Assembly (NCBI RefSeq): GCF_009720865.1 | Contig: NZ_WNLA01000001.1 | Location: 620,001 to 684,000, forward strand | DNA: 64,000 bases | Origin: Pseudoduganella ginsengisoli | GTDB taxonomy: Bacteria; Pseudomonadota; Gammaproteobacteria; Burkholderiales; Burkholderiaceae_D | Direction: 5' to 3' | Shown: positions 19,724-28,514 of the stretch, in pieces | Layout of the letters: each line of letters starts with the position of its first letter | How positions within the stretch are numbered: position 1 is the first letter of the stretch | Notes under the pieces: generated by a model | What the model saw: the letters and a program-made list of their open reading frames with translations, nothing else | Database searches by the model: none | What the model was told of the DNA's origin: nothing | Position numbers and translations under genes: made by a program

Positions 19724-22126
19724 ATGACTCAACAAGCAAACCTCTTTGAAGAAGCCGTGGCCGATGCAGCTGAAACCGCAGTTGGCAATGACGGTAACAA
19801 CAATGGCAACGGCGGCAACGATGGCCGTGGCGGCGATGATTTCGGCGGCGACGGCGGTGATGGCGGCGAAACGCTGACCCTGTCCACTTTTGCCGAACGC
19901 GCTTACCTCGACTACGCGATTTCCGTCGTCAAAGGCCGCGCGCTGCCGGACGTGTCCGACGGCCAGAAGCCGGTGCAGCGCCGCATCCTGTACACGATGA
20001 ATGAACTGGGCCTGGGCCCGACCGCGAAGCCCCGCAAATCCGCCGCTGTCGTCGGCGACGTACTGGGTAAGCTGCACCCGCACGGCGACCAGTCGGTGTA
20101 CGACGCGCTGGTGCGTATGGCGCAAGACTTTTCGCTGCGCTATCCGCTGATCGATGGCCAGGGCAACTTCGGTTCCCGCGATGGCGACGGCGCTGCCGCG
20201 ATGCGGTACACGGAAGCCCGTTTGACGCCGATTTCCCGCCTGCTGCTCGATGAAATCGACCAGGGCACGGTGGACTTCGCACCGAACTATGACGGTTCGT
20301 CCGAAGAACCGACGTTGCTGCCGGCCCGCTTGCCGATGGTGCTGCTCAACGGCGCATCTGGTATTGCCGTGGGCCTGGCGACGGAAATCCCGTCGCACAA
20401 CCTGTCGGAAGTGGCGCAAGCGGCGGTTGCAATGATCCGCAATCCAAAGATCTCGCACACGGAATTGATGGGCATGATCCCGGGCCCGGACTTCCCGGGC
20501 GGCGGCCAGATCATCACCCCTGCCGCGCAAATCCACGACATGTATGCGACGGGCCGCGGCTCGATGAAAGTGCGTGCACGCTGGAAGATCGAAGAACTGG
20601 CGCGCGGCCAGTGGCAGGCTGTCGTGCATGAACTGCCGCCGGGCACGTCGGCACAGAAAGTGCTGGAAGAAATCGAAGAGCTGACCAATCCGAAGGTCAA
20701 GCTGGGCAAGAAAGCACTGACGCCGGAACAGCTGGCGTCGAAGCAGCTGATCCTGGGTGCGCTCGACACGATCCGCGATGAATCGGGCCGCGCGGCGCCG
20801 GTGCGCCTGGTGTTCGAACCGAAGTCGAAGAACCAGGACAAAGATGAATTCATGATGCTGCTGCTGGCACATACGTCGCTGGAAACGTCGGCATCGATCA
20901 ACCTGGTCATGATCGGCGCCGATGGCCGTCCGCGCCAGAAGGGCTTGAGCGAAATCCTGTCCGAATGGATCGGCTTCCGCTTCGAAACCGTGACGCGCCG
21001 CTCGCAATTCCGCCTGAAGAAGGTCGAAGACCGCATCCACATCATGGAAGGCCGGGAAACCGTCCTGCTGAACATCGATGAAGTGATTGCCATCATCCGC
21101 AATTCGGACGAACCGAAAGCCGCGCTGATCGAACGCTTCAACCTGTCGCCTATCCAGGCCGAAGACATCCTGGAAATCCGCCTGCGCCAATTGGCGCGGC
21201 TGGAAGCCATCAAGATCCAGCAAGAATTGGCGGAACTGCGCAAGGAACGCCAGACGCTGCTGGACTTGCTGGAAAACCCGTCGTCGATGAAGCGCCTGGT
21301 GATCCGCGAAATCGAAGGCGATGCGAAAACCTTTGGCGATGCGCGCCGTACGCTGATCGAAGAAGCGCAAAAAGCCACCGCGGAACAGAAAGTCATCGAC
21401 GAACCTGTCACCGTCATCATTTCCGAAAAAGGCTGGGTGCGCGCCCGCACCGGCATTGGCCACGACAAGTCGCAATTCACGTTCAAGGTGGGCGACTCGC
21501 TGCATGACGCGTTTGAATGCCGCACGGTCGATACCCTGCTGGGCTTTGGCGACAATGGCAAAGTGTATTCCGTGCCGGTATCGGCGCTGCCGAATGCACG
21601 CGGCGATGGTGTGCCGATTACCACGCTGGTCGACCTGTCCGGCGGCGCCCGCATCAAGCATTACTTTGCCGGCCAGCCGGATACGCAGCTGATGCTGTCG
21701 TCCACGGCAGGCTTTGGCTTCATTGCGAAAGCTGCCGACATGGTCAGCCGCCAGAAAGGCGGCAAGTCCTTCATGACGCTCGATGAAGGCGACCTGCCGC
21801 TGCCGCCATCGGTCATCGGCAAGGAAGCCAGCGCCGTGGCGGCGCTGTCCAGCAATGGCCGCCTGCTGGTATTCGGCTTGTCGGAAATGAAAGTGCTGGC
21901 CAATGGCGGCCGTGGCGTCATCATGATGGAACTGGAGCCGAAAGAACAGCTGATCTCGGCCCAGGCCATCACGCAAAAAGGGGTGGTCGTGCATGGCACG
22001 ATGGCCGCCAAGCCGCGCGCGCTGGAAATGTCCGGCAACCTGCTGGCGCCGCACTTCGGCAAACGCGCCCGCAAGGGTAAGGAACTGGTGCAGCGTATCA
22101 AGCCGTCTTCGCTGGCGCCGATGTAA
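19724..22126 (+). CDS. parC: DNA topoisomerase IV subunit A
   Basis: 800 aa. The breakage-reunion domain shows [48 protein letters not shown] and the catalytic Tyr in [10 protein letters not shown]. The coiled coil and C-terminal DNA-wrapping repeats follow, ending [21 protein letters not shown]. Residues ~20-50 are an unusual Gly/Asn/Asp-rich tract ([17 protein letters not shown]...) ahead of the conserved [15 protein letters not shown] start, absent from classical ParC as far as I recall. It forms an operon with parE. Confidence 0.97.
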   Translation: MTQQANLFEEAVADAAETAVGNDGNNNGNGGNDGRGGDDFGGDGGDGGETLTLSTFAERAYLDYAISVVKGRALPDVSDGQKPVQRRILYTMNELGLGPTAKPRKSAAVVGDVLGKLHPHGDQSVYDALVRMAQDFSLRYPLIDGQGNFGSRDGDGAAAMRYTEARLTPISRLLLDEIDQGTVDFAPNYDGSSEEPTLLPARLPMVLLNGASGIAVGLATEIPSHNLSEVAQAAVAMIRNPKISHTELMGMIPGPDFPGGGQIITPAAQIHDMYATGRGSMKVRARWKIEELARGQWQAVVHELPPGTSAQKVLEEIEELTNPKVKLGKKALTPEQLASKQLILGALDTIRDESGRAAPVRLVFEPKSKNQDKDEFMMLLLAHTSLETSASINLVMIGADGRPRQKGLSEILSEWIGFRFETVTRRSQFRLKKVEDRIHIMEGRETVLLNIDEVIAIIRNSDEPKAALIERFNLSPIQAEDILEIRLRQLARLEAIKIQQELAELRKERQTLLDLLENPSSMKRLVIREIEGDAKTFGDARRTLIEEAQKATAEQKVIDEPVTVIISEKGWVRARTGIGHDKSQFTFKVGDSLHDAFECRTVDTLLGFGDNGKVYSVPVSALPNARGDGVPITTLVDLSGGARIKHYFAGQPDTQLMLSSTAGFGFIAKAADMVSRQKGGKSFMTLDEGDLPLPPSVIGKEASAVAALSSNGRLLVFGLSEMKVLANGGRGVIMMELEPKEQLISAQAITQKGVVVHGTMAAKPRALEMSGNLLAPHFGKRARKGKELVQRIKPSSLAPM

Positions 22127-22132
22127 TCCCCT

Positions 22133-22155
22133 CCCGTCCGGCGTCCCCGGACGGG
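22133..22155 (+). terminator. Hairpin after parC
   Basis: Perfect 9-bp arms CCCGTCCGG/CCGGACGGG with a 5-nt loop, 6 nt after the parC stop. It lacks a T-run but is well placed to end the parEC transcript. Confidence 0.5.
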
Positions 22156-22244
22156 CTCCTCATCGCCTTCCTGCGACAGGCTGCCCTCCTTCGATTGACT
22201 TGGTCTATCAGGGGCGGGACAATGCCTGGACAGGGAGACCTTAT

Positions 22245-23669
22245 ATGACCGAAAACCCGGCAGCAAGCGATGTGCTGCCTACATCCGGCGACAAGTTCCG
22301 GGCCGCGCTTTTCGTGGGCGTGGTGGTCTATTTTTGCTCCATCTTCGGTATCCTGACGTCGCCGCCCGGTGTGCTGGCCGCGTATTGGCCCACCAATGCA
22401 GTCTTGCTTGGCATCCTGATCCGCCGCAGCCGCCCGCCGAACTGGCTGGACTGGCTGTCCGCCTTTGCCGGCTACCTCGTGTCGGACCTCGTCATGGCCC
22501 ATTCACTGTCGAAGGGCTTACTGCTGATCTGCACGAATTTGCCCGGCGTGATTACCGGCTACCTGATTTTTTCCCGCCAGCCCAAGCCATATCGCACGCT
22601 GCGCCATCCGCGCGCCATGCCGCGCTTCGTACTGGGCGTGCTGGGTGCTTCTGCCGCGGCAGGAACCTCCGGTATATTCGTGCACCCCATCCTGTTTGGC
22701 GGCAGCCCCGCCTATGGCTTTGCGTTTTGGTTTTGCACGGAACTGGTCAGCTACATGGGTATCTTGCCGGTGCTGCTGACCATGCCCAACGTCAAGCGCT
22801 GGCTCAAAGACCACCGGCGCCGCGCCGACTGGCCCAGCTTCCGGCTGGATTTGCTGGCGCCATTGCTGGCTTTTGCCGTCAGCCTGGGACTCGGTGTGCA
22901 TTGGGGCGGCCCCGGCGCCATCCTGTATGCGGTGCCCGCCATGCTGTGGTGCGCGCTGACTTACAGCCTGTTTGCCACGGCCGGCATTACACTGTTCTTT
23001 TGCATGTGGACCCTGCTGGCGATTTCCAGCGGCGTGCTGCAAATCGGCGCTGCCGTGGACTCGCCTCTGGCCGTGATGTCGCTGCGCGTGGGCCTGTCGC
23101 TGACGGCGCTGGCGCCATTGACCGTGGCCAGCGTGATGGTAGCGCGCAATGAATTGCTGGAACGCTTGCAGCACGCGGCGTCGCACGATTTCCTCACCCA
23201 TGTGCTGAACCGCAGCGGCTTCCTCACGCAAGCTGGCGAATTGCTGGCGACACCCCAATTGCTGCGGCATCCCGTCGCCGTGCTGATGATGGATATCGAT
23301 CACTTCAAAAAGGTCAACGATACGTATGGCCATGACGGCGGCGACCAGGTGCTGGCCAGCTTTGCCACCGTGGCGCAAAGCTGCCTGCGGGGCGGCGATT
23401 TATTGGGGCGGCTGGGCGGTGAAGAATTTGCCGTGCTGCTGCCCGGCTGTTCCGCGCAGGATGCGTACACCATTGCACAGCGCATTTGCGATGCGTTTGC
23501 CGCGCACACCGTCGCCCTGCGCGATGGCCGCCAATTGAACAATACCGTCAGCATCGGCGTTTGCTGTGCGCCGCGCATAGAAAACGATATCGCCGCCATG
23601 CTGTCGGCAGCCGATACAGCGCTGTACCGCGCCAAGGAAAATGGGCGCAATCGAGTGGAACTCGCATGA
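22245..23669 (+). CDS. MASE1-type membrane diguanylate cyclase (GGDEF)
   Basis: 474 aa from ATG 22245 (GGGAG upstream). About eight hydrophobic segments fill residues ~20-300, starting FVGVVVYFCSIFGILT and including AAYWPTNAVLLGILIRR, characteristic of MASE1 sensory domains. The GGDEF domain follows (HDFLTHVLNRSGF, MMDIDHFKKVNDTYGHDGGD); the active site is GGEEF at 391-395, so it should make cyclic-di-GMP. No RxxD inhibitory site is obvious. Its stop overlaps the next start as ATGA, coupling it to a periplasmic binding protein. Confidence 0.93.
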   Translation: MTENPAASDVLPTSGDKFRAALFVGVVVYFCSIFGILTSPPGVLAAYWPTNAVLLGILIRRSRPPNWLDWLSAFAGYLVSDLVMAHSLSKGLLLICTNLPGVITGYLIFSRQPKPYRTLRHPRAMPRFVLGVLGASAAAGTSGIFVHPILFGGSPAYGFAFWFCTELVSYMGILPVLLTMPNVKRWLKDHRRRADWPSFRLDLLAPLLAFAVSLGLGVHWGGPGAILYAVPAMLWCALTYSLFATAGITLFFCMWTLLAISSGVLQIGAAVDSPLAVMSLRVGLSLTALAPLTVASVMVARNELLERLQHAASHDFLTHVLNRSGFLTQAGELLATPQLLRHPVAVLMMDIDHFKKVNDTYGHDGGDQVLASFATVAQSCLRGGDLLGRLGGEEFAVLLPGCSAQDAYTIAQRICDAFAAHTVALRDGRQLNNTVSIGVCCAPRIENDIAAMLSAADTALYRAKENGRNRVELA

Positions 23670-24535
23670 ATACCTTTCGCAAATTCGCCGCTACTGTGGC
23701 CATGCTGGCCCTGCTGGCCCTGCCGACATGGCCGCTGACTGCTGCCGCTGAGCTCAAGCAGCTGACCATCTGCGCCAATCCCAACCTGTCATCGCTGGAA
23801 TTGCTGAATAATTTTGGCGCGTTTGCCCGCGCGCTGGAAAAAGAACTGGGCGTGCCCGTCAAGCTGGTGGCGGGGCGCGACTATGACGATACGCTCAAGC
23901 TGCTGAAGGAAGGCAAGGTCGATATTGCCGGCACTGGCGCGTTCGGCTATGTCAGCGCCAACGAATCGTTTGGCGCGCACCTGATCGTGCGCTACGTCGA
24001 AGATGATGGCGACTCGTATCACGCCCTCATCATCACCCGCGCCGATTCCGGCATCACCAGCCTGGCCGGCCTGCGCGGCAAGCGCTTTGCCTTCACGGAC
24101 CCCAAATCCACGTCCGGCTACCTGCTCCCGCTACTGGCCATGCAGCAGGCAGGGATCGACCTCAAGGACCTGGGCAAGGCCGATTTCGTCAAAAAACAGC
24201 CGAATGCCGCCATTGCCGTGTATTCGCGCCAGGCCGATGCCGGCGCCATTGCCGACAACCAGCTCAATGAAAAATATGGCGTCCAGCTCAAGGACATCAA
24301 AGTGCTGTGGAAGTCCGCGCCGATTCCCCATGGCGCATGGATTGCCCGGCCGGATATGGCGGAAGCAGACCGCAAGCAGCTGGCGGCAGCCATCATGAGA
24401 ATTGCCAACAGCGCGGAAGGTAAAAAACTGCTGGCCCAGGCTTCCGTGCGCGGCTTTGCGGAAGGCCGCGACGCAGAATTCGACAGCGTGCGGGCCGCCA
24501 AACACTTGCTGGACAAGCTGGAAAAGAAAGACTAA
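23666..24535 (+). CDS. PhnD-like periplasmic solute-binding protein
   Basis: 289 aa with signal peptide (MNTFRKFAATVAMLALLALPTW...AAA). The body follows the phosphate/phosphite/phosphonate ABC binding-protein family: LTICANPNLSSLELLNNFG, KVDIAGTGAFGYVSANE, LRGKRFAFTDPKSTSGYLLP, GHGAWIARPDM-type hinge as PHGAWIARPDM. No permease or ATPase gene is nearby. Its 4-bp overlap with the diguanylate cyclase and the convergent histidine kinase suggest it senses a ligand for signalling rather than feeding transport; that is inference. Ligand not determinable. Confidence 0.88.
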   Translation: MNTFRKFAATVAMLALLALPTWPLTAAAELKQLTICANPNLSSLELLNNFGAFARALEKELGVPVKLVAGRDYDDTLKLLKEGKVDIAGTGAFGYVSANESFGAHLIVRYVEDDGDSYHALIITRADSGITSLAGLRGKRFAFTDPKSTSGYLLPLLAMQQAGIDLKDLGKADFVKKQPNAAIAVYSRQADAGAIADNQLNEKYGVQLKDIKVLWKSAPIPHGAWIARPDMAEADRKQLAAAIMRIANSAEGKKLLAQASVRGFAEGRDAEFDSVRAAKHLLDKLEKKD

Positions 24536-24538
24536 TCC

Positions 24539-26518
24539 TTATTCAGCAAGGCTGGGCGCCTTCGGGCGCACTGCCAGTTCGCGCGCCAGCGTCACGGTGA
24601 AACGCGTGCCGTTGTCCACTTCGACACTGATATTGCCTTCCAGCGCCACCGTCACGACGTTGTACAAGATATGCAAGCCCAGGCCCGTGTGGCCGGTGCC
24701 GCGCAGTGTCGTATAAAACGGTTCAAACACATGCGGCAACACATCCGGCGCAATGCCGCGCCCATTATCTGCGAACACAATCTCCACCTGGAATGGCGGC
24801 AGTGGCCGCAAGCTGATGCGGAAGGTCCGCCTTTCCTGTCCATCGAACGCATGGTCGATGGCATTGCCCACCAGCCCGATCAGCACTTGCGCCAGCAGGG
24901 CCGGGAAGCTGTCCATGATCAGCGGCCCATCGCCGTCCACCGTCACGCTGACGCCTGCAGCCTTCAGGGTGGGCGCCAGCGCGGACAAAATATCGTCCAC
25001 GTGGGCGCGTAAATCAAAGCGGCAGCGGTTGTCGTGACTCTGGTCCGTCGCCACCAGCTTGAATTTCGCCACCAGGTCGCCGGCGCGGATGGCATTGCGC
25101 ACCACCACGTCGCTGGCATTGCGGCTGTCATCCACGAAACGCTGCAGCATGCTGACGGTCAGTTGGCGCCGGTCGTACGCCGCCGCCATGGCATCGATGC
25201 GGTCGCGCAGCGACGTGGCCATGGTCAGCACATTGCCGATCGGCGTATTCAATTCGTGCGCGATGCCGGCCACCAGCCGCCCCAGCGCCGCCAGTTTTTC
25301 CGCCTGCATCAACTGGGCCTGGGTGTCGTGCAACTGCACCAGCGAATGCTCCAGTGCCTGGCTGCGCTGGGCCAGCGCCTGTTCGGCCAGTTTACGCGCG
25401 GTGATGTCCTGGAAAATCCAGATACTGCCTTTTTCCAGCTGGGCAGGATCAATGGCGCGGCCCTGGAAACTGCACCAGATCACGCCCCCGTCGCGCCGTA
25501 CGAACTGGTTTTCGCCAAACGCCGTGCGGCCGGCCACGATATCCGGATAGACTTGCTCGCCCTGCAAACGGTAGGCTTCATCACTGACGTAGTAAATGCG
25601 CGTGGGCTGGCCCTGCATTTCTTCCGGCGTATAGCCGAGCAATTCCGCCCAGCCCCGGTTGCAGCGCATGACGATGCGGTCGCGCAGGAACAGGATGCCG
25701 ACAATGACGTTATCCAGCAAGATCTGCTGTTCCTGCACGATCTGCGTCAGCGCGCCCGTGCGTTCGGCCACCCGGTTTTCCAGTTCCGTATTCAAGTCGG
25801 ACAAAGCATGGATGCGGTGTTCCACTTCCTGCCCCATGCGGTTCACGGCGCGCGCCAGTTCTGCCACTTCGCGGCCGCCATCTTCCGGCAGGCGCCGCGT
25901 ATAGTCGCCATCGCCAATGGCGCGGCTGGCCGCAGCCGCCTGCGCCAGGTGGCGCGTCAGCCACACCGCCACCACGCTGAGAATGACCATGCTGGCAACG
26001 ACTTCCGCTGCCGCGATCAACAACCCCTGGCGCAGCAGCGCGGCGCGGGTTTCACCGGCAATGGCCGTGGACAGCCCCAGCCGGATGCTGCCCATGCGGA
26101 TGCCGCCGACCGCCAGCGGACGGTCGACGCTGTACATGCCGCTGGCGATGCCGTCGCCGATGCTGGCGGAAACCGGCGGCAATGCGGCGTTATGCGGCAA
26201 GCCAACCCGCACCACTTCCTTGTCATCGGCATCGCGCACCATCACATACGCCAGTTCGCGGCCTTCTTCGCGCAGGGTGGCGGACAGGAAGTCGTGCAAG
26301 CCGGAATAGTCGCGCTCCATCAGGTAAGGCACGGCTGCCGCATTGAGCATGGGGACAGCCTGCCCCAGTGCCGCTTCGATGCCGGCTTTCGCGGCTTTAT
26401 CAATCAGCCTCAGCGAATTGGCAATCAGCAGCGACAGCAGCAAAATCTCCACCACCACGCTGGCCAGGATCAGGCGCGCACGCAGCGAGTCGGGGCGCAA
26501 GCGTGCCAATAGCTTCAT
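24539..26518 (-). CDS. Membrane sensor histidine kinase with HAMP and PAS domains
   Basis: 659 aa. TM1 lies at ~17-36, a periplasmic sensor region at ~40-163, TM2 at ~165-187, then HAMP (RAIGDGDYTRRLP...), a short coiled coil, PAS (~262-375, NVIVGILFLRDRIVMRCNRG...IWIFQDITARK), dimerisation with His421 (GIAHELNTPIGN) and a HATPase (LIGLVGNAIDHAF, FADNGRGIAPDVLPHVFEPF, GTGHTGLGLHILYN). All catalytic boxes look intact. No response regulator is adjacent, so its partner is elsewhere. It starts 5 nt after the porin gene stop and so shares its transcript. It is convergent with the PhnD-like gene (3-nt gap). Confidence 0.93.
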   Translation of the reverse strand: MKLLARLRPDSLRARLILASVVVEILLLSLLIANSLRLIDKAAKAGIEAALGQAVPMLNAAAVPYLMERDYSGLHDFLSATLREEGRELAYVMVRDADDKEVVRVGLPHNAALPPVSASIGDGIASGMYSVDRPLAVGGIRMGSIRLGLSTAIAGETRAALLRQGLLIAAAEVVASMVILSVVAVWLTRHLAQAAAASRAIGDGDYTRRLPEDGGREVAELARAVNRMGQEVEHRIHALSDLNTELENRVAERTGALTQIVQEQQILLDNVIVGILFLRDRIVMRCNRGWAELLGYTPEEMQGQPTRIYYVSDEAYRLQGEQVYPDIVAGRTAFGENQFVRRDGGVIWCSFQGRAIDPAQLEKGSIWIFQDITARKLAEQALAQRSQALEHSLVQLHDTQAQLMQAEKLAALGRLVAGIAHELNTPIGNVLTMATSLRDRIDAMAAAYDRRQLTVSMLQRFVDDSRNASDVVVRNAIRAGDLVAKFKLVATDQSHDNRCRFDLRAHVDDILSALAPTLKAAGVSVTVDGDGPLIMDSFPALLAQVLIGLVGNAIDHAFDGQERRTFRISLRPLPPFQVEIVFADNGRGIAPDVLPHVFEPFYTTLRGTGHTGLGLHILYNVVTVALEGNISVEVDNGTRFTVTLARELAVRPKAPSLAE

Positions 26519-26523
26519 CGGGA

Positions 26524-27600
26524 TCAGAACCGGTGCACGATGCCCAGCGCAGAACCGCGGACAGTCGCACCCGCGCTTGCCGTGCCATAGGCATTGGTGC
26601 CGAAGTTGAAATTGGCGCGCGCGTCGTTGCGTACCTGGGTGGTATACAGGTACAGGTAGCTGCGCGCCGACAGCACGTAGTTATAGCCCAGCGTGGCATA
26701 CACCGCACCGGTATCGGCGCCCTTGCTTAAATTGCCCGCTGCGCTGGACAGCACGGCGCCCGCAGGCGCACTGCCGCCGATGTCGCCTGCCTTGCCATAG
26801 CGCCACGCGATACTGCCGCCCGGGACCTTGTAGGCGCCCGTGCACGTGAAATAATTGCGCTGCAGGTCGCCGCCTGCCACGCCATAGGTCAGGCGGTTCC
26901 AGCCTAGGCTGATATCGCCCCACGACGCCGTGTAGGCGCCGGCCAGGCGCACAATGCTGTCGTCAAAACCCATGCGCAATCCGTGATGCGTCTCGTAAGC
27001 GGCGGCCGCCTTCCACGGACCGTAACGGTATTGCAGCCAGGCGGCGCGGATCACGGAACGGGCCGGCCCTTCTTCGGTTTCCGCCGCGCGCGACAACGTC
27101 AGCAGAAAGCCGCCTATGTCCGGGCTGTCATAGCGCACCTGGTTGCCGGAGCGGCGGTTGAAGCCCAGCGGATTGCCTTCGCCCTGCAACAGCGCCACAC
27201 CGGAATCATCGGCAATACCACTGCCTTCGAAGCGGTCGGTATACACATTCATTTTCTTGATGATGGTCGACTCGCGCCCCAGCGCAATGGTCCCCAGGTC
27301 GCGCTGCTGCAAGCCGACGAAACTGTCCTTGCCATTGATATCGCCCGCGCCCGTATCGACGCCAATTGCGCCTTCGATTTGCATGATGGCAGCCCAGCCG
27401 CCGCCCAGGTCTTCATTGGCGCGGAAGCCGAGCGCAGAAGAGTTGCTCGACAGCCTGGCCTGCGACTGGGCCGGCCGGGACAGGCTGACGTGCTCCATAT
27501 TGACATTGATCTTGCCATAAAGCACGACATTGGTTTGCCCGAAAGCGGCAAACGCAACATGACCCAGCAGGATCACAACACCAGCAGCAATGCGCGCCAT
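26524..27600 (-). CDS. Outer-membrane porin (general Gram-negative porin family)
   Basis: 358 aa with a signal peptide (ARIAAGVVILLGHVAFAAFGQ). It shows the Burkholderiales porin start TNVVLYGKINVNMEHV, the L3-type segment SFVGLQQRDLGTIALGRE, and a terminal aromatic in GSALGIVHRF, the outer-membrane assembly signal. It should form a trimeric diffusion channel. It is first in a two-gene operon with the sensor kinase, an uncommon pairing. Confidence 0.92.
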   Translation of the reverse strand: MARIAAGVVILLGHVAFAAFGQTNVVLYGKINVNMEHVSLSRPAQSQARLSSNSSALGFRANEDLGGGWAAIMQIEGAIGVDTGAGDINGKDSFVGLQQRDLGTIALGRESTIIKKMNVYTDRFEGSGIADDSGVALLQGEGNPLGFNRRSGNQVRYDSPDIGGFLLTLSRAAETEEGPARSVIRAAWLQYRYGPWKAAAAYETHHGLRMGFDDSIVRLAGAYTASWGDISLGWNRLTYGVAGGDLQRNYFTCTGAYKVPGGSIAWRYGKAGDIGGSAPAGAVLSSAAGNLSKGADTGAVYATLGYNYVLSARSYLYLYTTQVRNDARANFNFGTNAYGTASAGATVRGSALGIVHRF

Positions 27601-27706
27601 GGCTCCCCCGGGTTTCCTGACAGATCATTCTATGCTGCCACTGTTACTGTCACCATGCAAGAAATCCATGCGCATTGTTGCCAGAGTGGCGCATCAGAAA
27701 GAAGAA

Positions 27707-27725
27707 CGGGCGCCATGGGCGCCCG
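27707..27725 (-). terminator. Terminator of the Ala/Lys-rich protein gene
   Basis: Perfect 8-bp arms CGGGCGCC/GGCGCCCG with loop ATG, followed on the bottom strand by TTCTTCTTTCT. It lies 83 nt after the stop. Confidence 0.6.
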
Positions 27726-27734
27726 AAGATTCCA

Positions 27735-27788
27735 CGGTATTCCCGGCCCCGCGGCGGCGTGATACTAATGCGGTATTACCGGCCCCGC
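27735..27788. repeat. Short direct repeat pair
   Basis: CGGTATTCCCGGCCCCGC (27735-27752) and CGGTATTACCGGCCCCGC (27771-27788) differ at one base and start 36 bp apart. Both sit between the porin gene and the Ala/Lys-rich gene. Role unknown. Confidence 0.6.
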
Positions 27789-27808
27789 ACGGCGAAGAAA
27801 CTGCTTAG

Positions 27809-28297
27809 TTAATGTTTGGCAGCGGCGGTTTTAATGTCCGCGTTGGCTTTCGCCTTCACTTCCGCCGTATTGGCGGCAGCGATGGCTTTTTCTTCAGCGG
27901 CTTCCGCTTTTTCCTTCGCTACCTTGGCGTCGGCCTTGGCGATGGATTTATCCAGTTTTGCCTCTGCGGCGGCGTCTTTCTTTTCCGCTTTCGCTTCCGC
28001 CTTCATGCGGTCTTCCGGATCAGCCTTGGCGACTTTTTCAGCCGCTTTTGCATGCTCCTTGTCCGCTTTATGATGCGCCTTGGCGATTTTTTCGTTGGCT
28101 TTGGCTTGCGCCTTCGCCACATCCTGATCTGCTTCGGCAGCTTTCTTCACTTCCTTGGCTTCTGCCTTGGCAATCTTTTCATCCGCTTTCGCCTGCGCTT
28201 TCGCGACTTCCGGCGTCGGTGCAGGGGTAGCGGTGGTTTGCGCCATGGCGCCGGTGGCAAACAGGCCCGCGATCAGGGTAGCAATCAGCTTATTCAT
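27809..28297 (-). CDS. Exported Ala/Lys/Glu-rich coiled-coil protein
   Basis: 162 aa from ATG 28297 (AAAGG upstream; the family-like signal peptide MNKLIATLIAGLFATGAMAQ starts here, not at the earlier in-frame codon). After signal cleavage the protein is almost wholly Ala, Lys, Glu, Asp and Gln, with quasi-repeats such as AKAQAKADEKIAKA and AKAQAKANEKIAKA. It is predicted to be a single long helix or coiled coil in the periplasm. No enzyme motif. It could bind or space cell-wall or nucleic-acid polymers, but nothing in the sequence decides. A terminator follows. Confidence 0.8.
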   Translation of the reverse strand: MNKLIATLIAGLFATGAMAQTTATPAPTPEVAKAQAKADEKIAKAEAKEVKKAAEADQDVAKAQAKANEKIAKAHHKADKEHAKAAEKVAKADPEDRMKAEAKAEKKDAAAEAKLDKSIAKADAKVAKEKAEAAEEKAIAAANTAEVKAKANADIKTAAAKH

Positions 28298-28514
28298 AGG
28301 GTTGACCTTTCTGTCTCTGTGTTGGTGTCTGAACTTGTCACGGAGACAGAATAGGTCGGGGCCGCCATACCTTCTGTACGCAAACGCACAGTCAAAATTT
28401 ATCAAACGTAAGCAGACGTAACTGGAAAATTCACCGACATTGCGTAGCAGCAATTCCCTGTAACTCATGCGGACAAATAATGGGGCTCCACGTCAAAGGA
28501 CAGCGAGGCCACCA

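Noticed and set aside
23486..23665. Long N-terminal extension of the PhnD-like protein
   Set aside because: It overlaps the GGDEF coding sequence; the signal peptide and ATGA overlap place the start at 23666.
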